A stretch of DNA of 64,000 nucleotides from Pseudomonas cerasi (GCF_900074915.1 NZ_LT222319.1:4807001-4871000), one strand, 5' to 3'. Numbered from the stretch's first letter, positions 8,263 to 15,588 are shown. The notes: generated by a model from the sequence alone, not told the origin. Made by a program: numbers and translations.

Positions 8263-8745
8263 TTACGAGCGCACAGGCAGAATATGTATTTCTGGGACCG
8301 GAAATCTACTCGAATAGGCTTGAATTATATCTCGCATGTTCTCCTCAACGGTACCTGTGTCAGCTTTAAAACTGTATTCTCCATGATTCGGATCAAATAC
8401 ATGTAATTTGTTACCAGTACAGTGCGTGGCAATCGCATGGTTATCTCCGTTCATCCTCACGATAACAAGAACATGGGACGAATTGGGATCTCGCAGCGTA
8501 TTTGCCATGCTTCCCATAGCTTGTTCTTCATCGCTCATAATATCAAGAATGCGAGCATTACTGAGACGCAATGAATAATCTCGGAAGGTGGGAGAGAATA
8601 ATATTTCGTACGGAGTACGAGGATTATTTATTTCATGATTACGGTACGTCTGCTGACGCTCAGCAACTTGTTCCAGGGTCGCTCTATGTCGCATATGATC
8701 GATACGTGCTTCGGCCGGTTGTGAGTGATGGCGGACGCGGTCCAA
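8263..8745 (-). pseudogene. C58 (YopT/AvrPphB) protease effector, C-terminal fragment
   Basis: The C-terminal part reads HVLVIVRMNGDNHAIATHC followed by KLHVFDPNHGEYSF. This holds the catalytic His (NHAIA) and Asp (FDPNxGE) of the YopT/AvrPphB family. The catalytic Cys segment and N terminus are missing; a stop lies directly upstream of the first possible codon (TTG at 8745). It is a paralogue of the intact enzyme at 13645-14616, which has RHAITAS and LFDPNYGEFS at the same points. No Hrp box precedes it. Almost certainly inactive. Confidence 0.7.
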
Positions 8746-8988
8746 TCACGCTGCGGTTAACACAACGCAGGCCGCTCGTTGATCGCCGACTCTTGCCAGC
8801 TCATCTGCTTGCTTGAAAGGTATCTCTTTGATGCGTGAAGCTGTGGAGCTGGAGCAACCCCCTATAGTTGCTTGAGTAGTATGTTCGACCGCTGGCTGCA
8901 AAGTGTTTGATACTCTCACGCGCGTATCCCCTGAAAAGTAGAAACACTGAGTGGTCGAGACCTTCTATCAGTTCCGCTGAAAAGGCAT

Positions 8989-9042
8989 GGCAGCTCAAAG
9001 CCGCCAGTTTTACCCAGAGGGTCAGTTCTAGGTTGGCGTTAG
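8989..9042. mobile_element. Relic of an IS21-family end
   Basis: About 50 bases starting CAGCTCAAAGCCGCCAGTTT, then ACCCAG and TTCTAGGTTGGCGTTAGG, match the right end of the intact IS21 element (18568-18620) with a small deletion. No transposase sequence is attached. It shows that a related element once inserted or recombined here. Confidence 0.75.
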
Positions 9043-9043
9043 G

Positions 9044-9230
9044 TGTAGCGGCTTGCAATCGAAAACAGCCGTGCTCGCAATCAGCCAATTTTCAAGCTTA
9101 GATTAACTGCGACCGACAGAGCCGTCGGGCTCTGATTAATTGCGAGCGAGCTTGCATTCAGCCGCATCGGCTTGCATTCCATCGTCTCCGACTCACATTA
9201 AGTGCAACTGACCGGTCTTCGGCCTGAATC
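9044..9230. repeat. Diverged transposon-end motif array
   Basis: TTGCAATCG, CTCGCAATCAG, TTAACTGCGACC, TTAATTGCGAGC, TTGCATTCAGC and TTAAGTGCAAC recur, the same kind of short TGC-centred units as in the 191-bp repeats, but the sequence between differs. The array lies directly downstream of the AAA+ ATPase fragment, where the right end of a transposon carrying that gene would be. Confidence 0.6.
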
Positions 9231-9783
9231 AAATTGGCAGCCCTGCGGCCAGCATATTGTCACGCAGTTCAGCGGCTCGGGCCGGATCGAGTGCGTTACT
9301 GAACAGCGCCTTGATCTCGGTGGGTCTGGCGTCGAACTGCTCAACCAAATCTTTGATGCGGTAGCCATGGCGCGTCAGGGTTGGTTCCAGATCATCCAGT
9401 TGTCGCGACAGCACAGATTCCACCAACTCCGCTGAGACAGGTTTTTCTCCGGTCAGGTAACCGGCCTCCAAGGCCAGGCTGATGTACAGTTGGATTTGCA
9501 GCGGTGTGCGCAACTTGGTGGCGAGCAGGTCGATGGCGTCTTCGGTCAGAATCGATTCAGCGTCAACCCTGCCCTCCGTGCAGGTCTCCAGCAGCCAATG
9601 GATGTACTCACGCTGACTGCCAGCGATGCCGTCGAGTGAAAAGATCTCGGTGCGGCAGCCAATTTCCTCCATCGTCGGCCGGCGCAGATCGTTGCGCAGT
9701 TTGGGATGTCCGGCCATTACCACCGACAACCGACCGTCGCCATCCTCGACCAGCTCCATCAAGCGCTTAAGCCCGGTCAGCGA
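9229..9783 (-). pseudogene. AAA+ ATPase (transposition B-subunit/ExeA-like), C-terminal fragment
   Basis: The frame reads LSLTGLKRLMELVEDGDG, RLSVVMAGHPKLRNDL and ends LRDNMLAAGLPI. The AGHPKLRNDL sensor-type motif and helical C-terminal domain are those of ExeA/TniB-type ATPases that partner Mu/Tn7-like transposases. Walker A and B motifs, which lie further upstream in this family, are absent: the frame hits a stop at about 9790, so the gene is cut. Its end abuts the motif array at 9044-9230. Confidence 0.75.
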
Positions 9784-10065
9784 TAGGACTTAATATTACT
9801 AGCATCATATAAGTTACTTTAACTAAATCAGCGCGAATCGGAACTATCGCAAAATTCTCTTGTCTGATTTTCCTACAAAGATTATGCACTGAGGACAGTC
9901 TAGCCAACCAATCACTTTACAGGGCGCTTTCATCGAGTCTACAGAGCTTCATCCCATAATTCGGGGCGCTTTCGCAAAACGGAAATGTCGCCCTGAACCT
10001 GGCCCTGCGACTCATAGGGGTGGTCGTTGTGGCTATCATTCTGCATCTCTAACTGAGCCGACTCT

Positions 10066-10602
10066 ATGAGACTCAATATAACTGCTATAGTGTATCTTTT
10101 TCTCTTAACGCCAAATCTTTGCATCTCTGCGGATAAGCAGATGTACGGAGCGAATGAATACGTGAGCATTCCCGAGATTGACCTGGAAGTTCCCGCGAAA
10201 CTCGACACCGGTGCAGAAACAGCATCTCTTAGTGCTCGTGACATAAAGTATTTCAAGCGTAATGGCAAGCGCTGGGTAAGCTTTTCCCTTGCTATCCGTG
10301 GCAGTGACCATCGCGTCATTGAAATGCCTCTTGCGGGGATCGATCAAATTCTACGCCGTGCCGCCGACCGCGGCCCAAATGACAAAAAAATGTACACAGC
10401 ACGGCCAGCAATAATGCTTTCCGTGTGCATGGGCGAAGTGCTACGCAAAATAGAAGTAAACTTGACAGATCGTAGTGATTTCGAATATCCATTCTTAATC
10501 GGATCCACAGCGTTGAAAGCATTCGGCGCGGCGGTTGATCCGAGTCTTAAATATACGGTAGGAAAGCCTGGCTGCGGTTCTTTAGCAAAAATACAGGAAT
10601 GA
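10066..10602 (+). CDS. Exported retropepsin-like (RimK-associated zinc protease family) protein
   Basis: 178 residues. A signal peptide (about 1-21, MRLNITAIVYLFLLTPNLCI-SA) precedes a single aspartic-protease-like domain: VSIPEIDLEVPAKLDTGAET with the active-site triad Asp-Thr-Gly, then ASLSARDIK, and a second half PFLIGSTALKAFGAAVDPS. This is the family often called ATP-dependent zinc protease. Periplasmic location is inferred. The gene is AT-rich relative to core genes and sits between transposon relics, suggesting cargo. Substrate unknown. Confidence 0.8.
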   Translation: MRLNITAIVYLFLLTPNLCISADKQMYGANEYVSIPEIDLEVPAKLDTGAETASLSARDIKYFKRNGKRWVSFSLAIRGSDHRVIEMPLAGIDQILRRAADRGPNDKKMYTARPAIMLSVCMGEVLRKIEVNLTDRSDFEYPFLIGSTALKAFGAAVDPSLKYTVGKPGCGSLAKIQE

Positions 10603-10881
10603 ATAAAATATGTACATGCACTTTATCTCTGAAAACTGATCGCAAGTTTTCAGCCTTGACTATCGTGCACTTGATGTTTTGACTCTGAGGGAGAAATCAT
10701 CAACGTTAAAAACTCGACACCTATACCGAGCGATCTACAGGTAGAAGAATTTTAGTATATGACTCGCATAAGGACTCTAGCTAAATTTTTGCCAAGCACT
10801 CGGTGGGAGCCGAATCCTAGTGATTGACCACCCAATAGCGGCGCTGAAGCGGACCGCGTTAGAATAGAGGATGATTTTACC

Positions 10882-11151
10882 TTGAAAAAAAGCTTATACG
10901 CTACTGCTACGATATTGTCCGTGATGGTTCTAGCGGGTTGTGAAAAAACTTCAGAGGATTACGCTCGTGAAGCAGCGCGACATGAAACTGAAGCACGTGC
11001 CTACTTGGAGGGAGGAGATCAGGATAAAGCGACTGAATCCAGTGTGAAAGCGACAACTGCTTACAAAAAATCGAAAGAAGCCGCCACTACTGAAGATCGT
11101 CACCTTCCTCCCGACTCCGATGTTCCTGAATGGATCAAGTCAACGGAGTAA
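10882..11151 (+). CDS. Small lipoprotein
   Basis: 89 residues from a TTG start at 10882 (MKKSLYATATILSVMVLAGC), with TAGAGG ten bases upstream; the nearby ATG at 10871 meets a stop after four codons. The lipobox LAGC gives a mature protein starting at Cys20. The mature part is a charged helix (EDYAREAARHETEARAYLEG) with a proline-containing tail. A strong hairpin follows. Function unknown. Confidence 0.75.
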   Translation: MKKSLYATATILSVMVLAGCEKTSEDYAREAARHETEARAYLEGGDQDKATESSVKATTAYKKSKEAATTEDRHLPPDSDVPEWIKSTE

Positions 11152-11179
11152 CCTGACATCATGTAACAACCAGCTTTTC

Positions 11180-11212
11180 AAAATGGAACGACGTTTTTTA
11201 GCGTTCCATTTT
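11180..11212 (+). terminator. Hairpin terminator after the lipoprotein gene
   Basis: Perfect 11-bp stem AAAATGGAACG/CGTTCCATTTT with an 11-base T-rich loop, 28 bases after the lipoprotein stop. The A/T ends of the stem would give an A-tract/U-tract pair on both strands. Confidence 0.7.
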
Positions 11213-11255
11213 CGCGCATGCGCGAATTGAGCCTAGGGTCGGAGTCCTCATCCTT

Positions 11256-11531
11256 ATGAACTCAACAATGGAGCTAATGAAGTTACGTGCAATTAAAAGT
11301 TTATTGACCAAAAAAACAAGCCGCTTCTATTCAAGAGTTGTTTTTATAAGTGATGCATATCGCGCAGCAGATCAGTTGCTTGGCAGTCTAAACTGCAGAG
11401 TTCGGACCTCACAAAGTCTTGAGGCATCAATTAAATTGCTAGCAGCGACCACCCACTGTCTTTTGGTTGTCGGTCATGCCTTCCTACATTTTGAAGCTAT
11501 AGTTTTTTTGGAACCGAGTGGCTCGTCCTGA
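11256..11531 (+). CDS. Doubtful hypothetical small protein
   Basis: A 91-codon frame (MNSTMELMKLRAIKSLLTKK) with GGAG ten bases before ATG. Composition is AT-rich and no family is recognised. It lies in a stretch otherwise free of genes (11213-11745). It could be a short acquired gene or chance; only the upstream GGAG argues for it. Confidence 0.3.
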   Translation: MNSTMELMKLRAIKSLLTKKTSRFYSRVVFISDAYRAADQLLGSLNCRVRTSQSLEASIKLLAATTHCLLVVGHAFLHFEAIVFLEPSGSS

Positions 11532-11745
11532 CTACTCATGCATAGACTTTAGGGTTATTGATTTAGTATTTTTACTTTTAAATTCGCATAAAAAATTATA
11601 AAACTTCTATGAAGATGAGTAGGGTACTATCATCGTTCATCGTTGCCTGCCTTGACAGTAAAAAGCGCTGGACAGAACGCTTCGCTCGTCGAAAGCTGCT
11701 ATCTGACGATATTCTTTAGCATTATGGGGAGCCTACATGTAACGA

Positions 11746-11936
11746 CCTGCAATCGAAATGGCCTCGACCTGCAATCATCGCATTTTTCGACCGGGATTAA
11801 TTGCGTCTATCCGAGCCAGCAGACCGAGATTATTTGCGAATGAACCTGCATTCATCTGATTCGACCTGCAATCGACCGTCATGAACCGGAATTGACTGCG
11901 AGTGAGCGCACGCCGTTTCTGTCTCATTCGAGTACG
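11746..11936 (+). repeat. 191-bp direct repeat, copy B
   Basis: Second copy of the sequence at 7890-8080, one base different. It ends exactly where a Tn3-type inverted repeat begins (11936), so the two kinds of mobile DNA abut here. The 3.7 kb between copies holds the resolvase start, the C58 fragment, the ATPase fragment, the zinc-protease-like gene and the lipoprotein. Confidence 0.85.
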
Positions 11937-11973
11937 GGTTGTAAGCCGGAACCCCAGAAAATTCCGTCACCCC
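11936..11973 (+). repeat. Tn3-type terminal inverted repeat
   Basis: The sequence begins GGGTTGTAAGCCGGAACCCC and continues AGAAAATTCCGTCA. Close copies occur at 14777-14814 (inverted), 15705-15742 and 15893-15930 (inverted). It overlaps the end of the TnpA fragment, the usual position for the repeat at the transposase 3' side. Confidence 0.8.
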
Positions 11974-12428
11974 AACTCTAGCCCTGCCAGTAGTGCGTCC
12001 AGGTCGATCATTTTGTCGCTTTGGAAGGTGTAGTGCCCATTCAGCAGAATGTGCCGCCAGGCCGCCGGTGAAATCTTGGTGATCAGCGCCACGGCCTTGG
12101 CATTGCCGCTCGCTTCGCACTTCGTCAGCAGGTGCGACAGGATGGCCGAGTTGTAGTAGATGATGGCATTGGCGATCAGCCTGGCGCACTGGTTGCTGAT
12201 CTCGATTTCAATGTCGGTGCGCCCGGTCAACTCCTTCTTTCCACCGACCTGTGCGATGGTCGAGCGTAGCTGGTGGTAGGACTCGACGCGGTTCTGCGAG
12301 CGATGTACGTTCCGTTCCAACTTCGGATCGCGCAGGTATGGTCGCGTAAGGCGACAGAGTTTTCCGCACATTTCTAGAGCGTCTGCACGATCATATTCGC
12401 CAGGTGCAGCAGTGCTGTCGTAAAACAC
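11967..12428 (-). pseudogene. Tn3-family transposase TnpA, C-terminal fragment
   Basis: About 150 residues, with DALEMCGKLCRLTRPYLRDP, NVHRSQNRVESYHQLRSTIA, ELTGRTDIEIEISNQCARLI and NAIIYYNSAILSHLL. The RxExYHxLR...GRTDxEIEISNQCARLIAN region is the C-terminal part of the DDE_Tnp_Tn3 domain, with its catalytic Glu. The first about 850 residues are missing: the frame is cut near the palindrome at 12415-12442. It ends inside the terminal inverted repeat, as in complete Tn3-type elements. Confidence 0.85.
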
Positions 12429-12442
12429 TTGTTTTACGACAG
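12415..12442. repeat. Perfect 28-bp palindrome (13-bp arms, 2-bp centre)
   Basis: CTGTCGTAAAACA and TGTTTTACGACAG face each other across CT. It lies exactly where the TnpA frame is broken. The geometry (two 13-bp arms, minimal spacer) suits a recombinase core site, such as the resolution site of Tn3 elements that use a tyrosine recombinase. A tight transcriptional hairpin is the other option. Confidence 0.65.
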
Positions 12443-12621
12443 CCAGATGGTGGCCGGTGATACGATCGTTGGGTTTACCGCTTCAGCGCGGTTCAATACA
12501 GGTTCATTCGCAGTTAATGCTGGTTGACCCGTCTGGTCAGTCGCAATTAATCCTGGTCAAAAACCGCGCTGGTTGCAGGTTGGGACTTTTTCGTTTGAGG
12601 TTACACGTAGCGTTGGTTCAG
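12443..12621. other. Short non-coding stretch with transposon-end-like motifs
   Basis: Contains CATTCGCAGTTAATGCTGGT and CAGTCGCAATTAATCCTGGT, two near-copies 36 bases apart that share the TTAAT/TGC character of the arrays at 7890 and 9044. No gene is seen. Confidence 0.45.
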
Positions 12622-13464
12622 TTATCCAGTCACCAAATGTTTTATGAAGTGAGTCGAGTTGTCATCTAAAATAACAGCGCCCAGCAGAGTGTCAGAAGTT
12701 CTGTTTGCACAGGTCTCGTCAAACTCTAGAGGAATCCCTTCATCTGCAAATAGCTGTTTCAATGCATCCGCCGTGCTAACTGAAAAATCACCCTCTCTAT
12801 CCCCACCATGCATGGCGACGCGCATTGTCAGACCCTGTGCTCTGGCATTTTGTAAATAATCGCGTATATACGCTAAAACATCTTCTGGCACAAGGTCTTC
12901 ATGACAAAAAGGGAGCAGATGGAATACGCGGACCTGCGCTCCCTGCATACGTTCACCCGTGTCAGCATCCACGTTTTCTGCAGCACACGCAACAGCAATA
13001 CACGCAGTCATGTTATCTGTGACGACAGGCATGTTTATTTGACTCGTACCAGCACTGTATAGATGCCGAGTCCCTTCGTTGTTGGGTGTAAGGCCGTTGA
13101 ACCCCGCCACTTTGACAGTAGTGGTTCTGTTGATCTGAAAGCTGTAATCCAAACCTGTTTTAGAGTGATAGACACGGACCCACGGGAATGTAGATTCACT
13201 GCGATCCTTTATTTCATTGCCACTGTGCCGTCTTTCTGCTTGATAAGAGTCTAAAGAAACCATTTTAAGGGTATAATTTCCCCCACGTCGTGCAAGTTGA
13301 AAATGAGAGAACTTTGCAGGACGTTCATTCATCTCGCCTGATGCTCTGTAGCTCGTAGACGCGGGTTGATTACCAAAAGTAGCCCTGGTGTTCGGAGAAC
13401 TTGCAGAAGCTTCCAAGTTTTCACGATAGCTACTAATAGACGGTCTTGAAATACATAGTCCCAT
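12622..13464 (-). CDS. hopAF1: Type III effector HopAF1 (deamidase-like)
   Basis: 280 residues. It begins MGLCISRPS: Gly2 and Cys4 form a myristoylation/palmitoylation signal that sends the effector to the host plasma membrane. The remainder is recognisably HopAF1 (ERPAKFSHFQLARRGGNY, FNGLTPNNEGTRHLYSAGTS). HopAF1 is related to CheD-type deamidases and, by published work on the family, targets host methylthioadenosine nucleosidases to block ethylene induction. The family catalytic pair is present here as Cys155 (MTACIAVA) and His182 (FHLLPF), 27 residues apart as in the reference protein. No consensus Hrp box lies in the 180 bases upstream, so transcription may come from the C58 effector gene ahead. 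Confidence 0.93.
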   Translation of the reverse strand: MGLCISRPSISSYRENLEASASSPNTRATFGNQPASTSYRASGEMNERPAKFSHFQLARRGGNYTLKMVSLDSYQAERRHSGNEIKDRSESTFPWVRVYHSKTGLDYSFQINRTTTVKVAGFNGLTPNNEGTRHLYSAGTSQINMPVVTDNMTACIAVACAAENVDADTGERMQGAQVRVFHLLPFCHEDLVPEDVLAYIRDYLQNARAQGLTMRVAMHGGDREGDFSVSTADALKQLFADEGIPLEFDETCANRTSDTLLGAVILDDNSTHFIKHLVTG

Positions 13465-13565
13465 AACGATTATCTCTTTAGAATAGGGTTAAACTCTTAG
13501 TTCATCTGTAGCTCATAGTGAATTTTGATGCAAAAATAATTGCTCTGCCAAGTCTTCGCTCTCGC

Positions 13566-13640
13566 CTAGACCGCCGCCTAGATGCATTCGTGGCGGACTT
13601 GAACTGGGTAACGAAAATTTGAAATTCCTATACATCGAGC
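13566..13640. repeat. Cassette-junction repeat, copy 1
   Basis: CCGCCGCCTAGATGCATTCG, then GGACTTGAACTGGGTAAC, then TTTGAAATTCCTATACATCG. The same blocks occur at 14711-14798 in rearranged order (the TTTGAAATTCCTAT block precedes the CCGCCGCCTAG block). The two copies flank the C58 effector gene, suggesting they were the joints by which it was added. Confidence 0.6.
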
Positions 13641-13644
13641 AGTG

Positions 13645-14616
13645 TCACTCCACGCGCTGAATAACCATGCTCTCCAATTGCAGGTGCCCATTTAGTCGAC
13701 TGCCGTATCTGGTCATCAGATCCTGGAACATCGAAGGCAACTCCGGCAAAGTGGCGGAAAACTCGCCATAGTTTGGATCAAAGAGGTTCACGCTGCCTTC
13801 GGAGCTGGAAGCAGTAATGGCATGCCTGACACGCTTTCCATTGTTTTCAAAACACAAGCTGATCAAATGGGCGCTACCATCGCGCGCAATTTTTTGTAAT
13901 GCAGTCGATTGCTGATTCGCACGGAATGCCGAGGGTTCATCTACAAGCTGCAAATCTTGACTTCGCAAAAGGGTTTTGCGCGCCGAGATTCGACCTGCTT
14001 CTCGCTGCTCACGCGACCCGCTCACTGAACCTGCTGCATTTTCGTATTGGTTCTGGATGTCTGAAGCATCGTCAAGATCCAGCGCCTCCATTCTGTACCT
14101 CGCCTCTCCCTTATCACGCAATCGCAGCCATTGGATTGCCAAGCCCATGCAGGATTGATTAGCGTTCGCATTATTCAACGCTGCAATTCTGTAGTTGAAT
14201 ACTGCGTCGATATCCGCCTCAGAGGACTCAGCAGAGGACACTTCGTCATCCGAAATACTCAAGGCCTTCGACGATGAACAGCCTCGTTCCACAGATTGGT
14301 GAGTAAGTACTTCTAACCGATGAAGACCAGCCCCTAACCTGACCCTCGTTCTGCCACGTTGAACGATGCTATTAGCCTGCTGCTTGTCTTCCTCCGCTGT
14401 CGGAAAGCTCTGCTCGAGCCGCTCTCTGGTTCGGCGCGACAACTCCGTGGACCGTAGCAAAAGCATCTCACGCCCGTCTGGAGCCGTCGAGGGAGGCGGT
14501 ACCTGCGGACTGTTCGAGAGTCTCGCGCTGCTCGAGTCGCGAGCGCTTGCTCGCTCAGAATCTGTGTACCCACCAAAATAAGCGCCAGATGACCCTGCTC
14601 TGCTGATACCCACCAT
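13645..14616 (-). CDS. Type III effector candidate, AvrPphB/YopT-type cysteine protease (C58)
   Basis: 323 residues from ATG at 14616 (MVGISRAGSSGAYFGGYTDS); a longer frame would run into the Hrp box at 14672. The catalytic triad of the family is visible: Cys156 (NQSCMGLAIQWL), His265 (RHAITAS) and Asp280 (LFDPNYGEFS). Residues 111-120 read RGCSSSKALS, matching the AvrPphB autocleavage site, where cutting exposes Gly-Cys for myristoylation and palmitoylation. Cleavage after Arg111 is therefore predicted. The first 50 residues are Ser-rich, like type III secretion signals. Overall similarity to AvrPphB (HopAR1) is limited, so it is a separate family member. hopAF1 follows after 180 bases on the same strand. 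Confidence 0.85.
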   Translation of the reverse strand: MVGISRAGSSGAYFGGYTDSERASARDSSSARLSNSPQVPPPSTAPDGREMLLLRSTELSRRTRERLEQSFPTAEEDKQQANSIVQRGRTRVRLGAGLHRLEVLTHQSVERGCSSSKALSISDDEVSSAESSEADIDAVFNYRIAALNNANANQSCMGLAIQWLRLRDKGEARYRMEALDLDDASDIQNQYENAAGSVSGSREQREAGRISARKTLLRSQDLQLVDEPSAFRANQQSTALQKIARDGSAHLISLCFENNGKRVRHAITASSSEGSVNLFDPNYGEFSATLPELPSMFQDLMTRYGSRLNGHLQLESMVIQRVE

Positions 14617-14671
14617 ATGCTGATTTTCTCCGCTTGCTGGCTTGCAGGAAACTGAACCTGCAAAATAAAAA

Positions 14672-14699
14672 TGGGTGGTAGCGGGCAAGAAAAAGTTCC
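14672..14699 (-). promoter_or_regulatory. Hrp box (HrpL promoter) of the C58 effector gene
   Basis: On the minus strand GGAACT, 15 bases, CCACCCA: the GGAACY-N15-CCACNNA consensus. It ends 56 bases before the ATG at 14616, which settles the start. Confidence 0.9.
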
Positions 14700-14701
14700 A
14701 T

Positions 14702-14739
14702 CTTGATGCATAGGCATTTTGAAATTCCTATGCATCAAG
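14702..14739. repeat. 13-bp inverted repeat upstream of the Hrp box
   Basis: Perfect arms CTTGATGCATAGG and CCTATGCATCAAG around a 12-base loop. One arm plus loop recurs at 13618-13640 with two changes. Possibly a cassette boundary or a terminator isolating the HrpL promoter. Confidence 0.6.
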
Positions 14740-14776
14740 TCCGCCGCCTAGATGTACTCGCGGCTGGACTTGGAAC

Positions 14777-14814
14777 TGGGTGCGGAAATTTCTGGGATTC
14801 CGGCTTACAACCCC
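14777..14814 (-). repeat. Tn3-type terminal inverted repeat (right end of cassette)
   Basis: Ends GGAAATTTCTGGGATTCCGG followed by CTTACAACCCC, the reverse complement of the repeat at 15705 and close to that at 11936. Confidence 0.8.
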
Positions 14815-14907
14815 AAGAACGGGCGATTTGCAGCCGCAGGCTGCCCTGTTCAGTGATCCCCGGCCTCCGTTTTCAGTTCCATTGCACCCCAAACCTCCGC
14901 TCCCCAC

Positions 14908-15588
14908 TTAAGACATTTTGGTCTTGTCGTACTCCTCATCTAAGGAGATACCGTGGTCTGTGAGATATTTCATATAATAATCACCAGTCGATAGTTCAGT
15001 CGCCTCGTTACCTGGATCATTTAGTATTACTTTTTCAAGTTTTCCTAGTCGATCAGCTTTTTTATAGTCGCTCAACATCTGCTCGGCAGTATGCAAAATA
15101 ATCTTTCGACCAAAATATCCATAATTTTGAGCAGCACAACCAAGACTAGGCAAAATGCGATTAAAGTTTGAAGACTCGTTATTTACATTGGGGTGCGTTA
15201 TAGAAAAGTCATCAAAAGTAAAGCAATACACAGCATCCTTTACAGCTTTAACTGCATAATTCTTTAAAACAAGGTTAAGCGATCCTTTTGATGCCGTCGA
15301 AATATCAGACAACATCTGCTTAATTAAATCAATATCATTTTCCACACATTTCTTGTCAAGACAACAAACGTTAGATAACTTATCCTTCAGCTCCTGAACA
15401 ATAATTTTTTTAGTATCGATCTCTATATTGTTTAAGGCCGCTAGTTGCGATAGAACATTGCTATCTTTTTGTAGTGCGGCAGGATTCAGTTTTGGAAATA
15501 AATTATCGGCACTTACGCCTTCCAATCTATCAGGCTCATGATGCAATGATGGGCCGCTAATGCCAATAGAACCAGGCGAATTCAACAT
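14908..15588 (-). CDS. HrpL-controlled protein of unknown family (candidate new type III effector)
   Basis: 226 residues beginning MLNSPGSIGISGPSLHHEPD. The first 17 residues hold no acidic residue and are rich in Ser, Gly and Pro, as in Pseudomonas type III secretion signals. The gene is clearly AT-richer than its surroundings. A consensus Hrp box lies 57 bases upstream. Segments include LSNVCCLDKKCVENDIDLIK, YCFTFDDFSITHPNV and SLGCAAQNYGYFGRKIILHT; no catalytic pattern is certain. It sits alone between two outward-facing Tn3-type inverted repeats (14814 and 15705). I do not recognise the family; effector status rests on promoter, N terminus and context. Confidence 0.75.
   Translation of the reverse strand: MLNSPGSIGISGPSLHHEPDRLEGVSADNLFPKLNPAALQKDSNVLSQLAALNNIEIDTKKIIVQELKDKLSNVCCLDKKCVENDIDLIKQMLSDISTASKGSLNLVLKNYAVKAVKDAVYCFTFDDFSITHPNVNNESSNFNRILPSLGCAAQNYGYFGRKIILHTAEQMLSDYKKADRLGKLEKVILNDPGNEATELSTGDYYMKYLTDHGISLDEEYDKTKMS

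Larger units (their letters stand above)
11936..14814. mobile_element. Tn3-family-type cassette carrying hopAF1 and a C58 effector
   Basis: Bounded by inward-facing inverted repeats: GGGTTGTAAGCCGGAACCCC at 11936 and its partner ending GGCTTACAACCCC at 14814 (TTGTAAGCCGGAA.CCCAGAAA is shared). Inside are the C-terminal end of a Tn3-type transposase, a perfect palindrome, hopAF1, the C58 protease gene and its Hrp box. The flanking 5-mers differ (AGTAC and AAGAA), so no target duplication is kept. It looks like a non-autonomous derivative of a larger transposon. Confidence 0.6.

Noticed and set aside
8801..9088. Minus-strand open frame of 95 codons
   Set aside because: It runs through an IS21 relic and transposon-end motifs and has no domain; treated as non-coding.
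11950..11980. Possible Hrp box starting GGAACC in the Tn3-type end
   Set aside because: The second half reads CCCC instead of CCAC at the right spacing, and the motif is part of the terminal repeat.
13580..13615. Possible Hrp box before hopAF1 (TTCGTGG ... GGTAAC)
   Set aside because: Spacing is 13 and the -35 half does not fit; judged chance.
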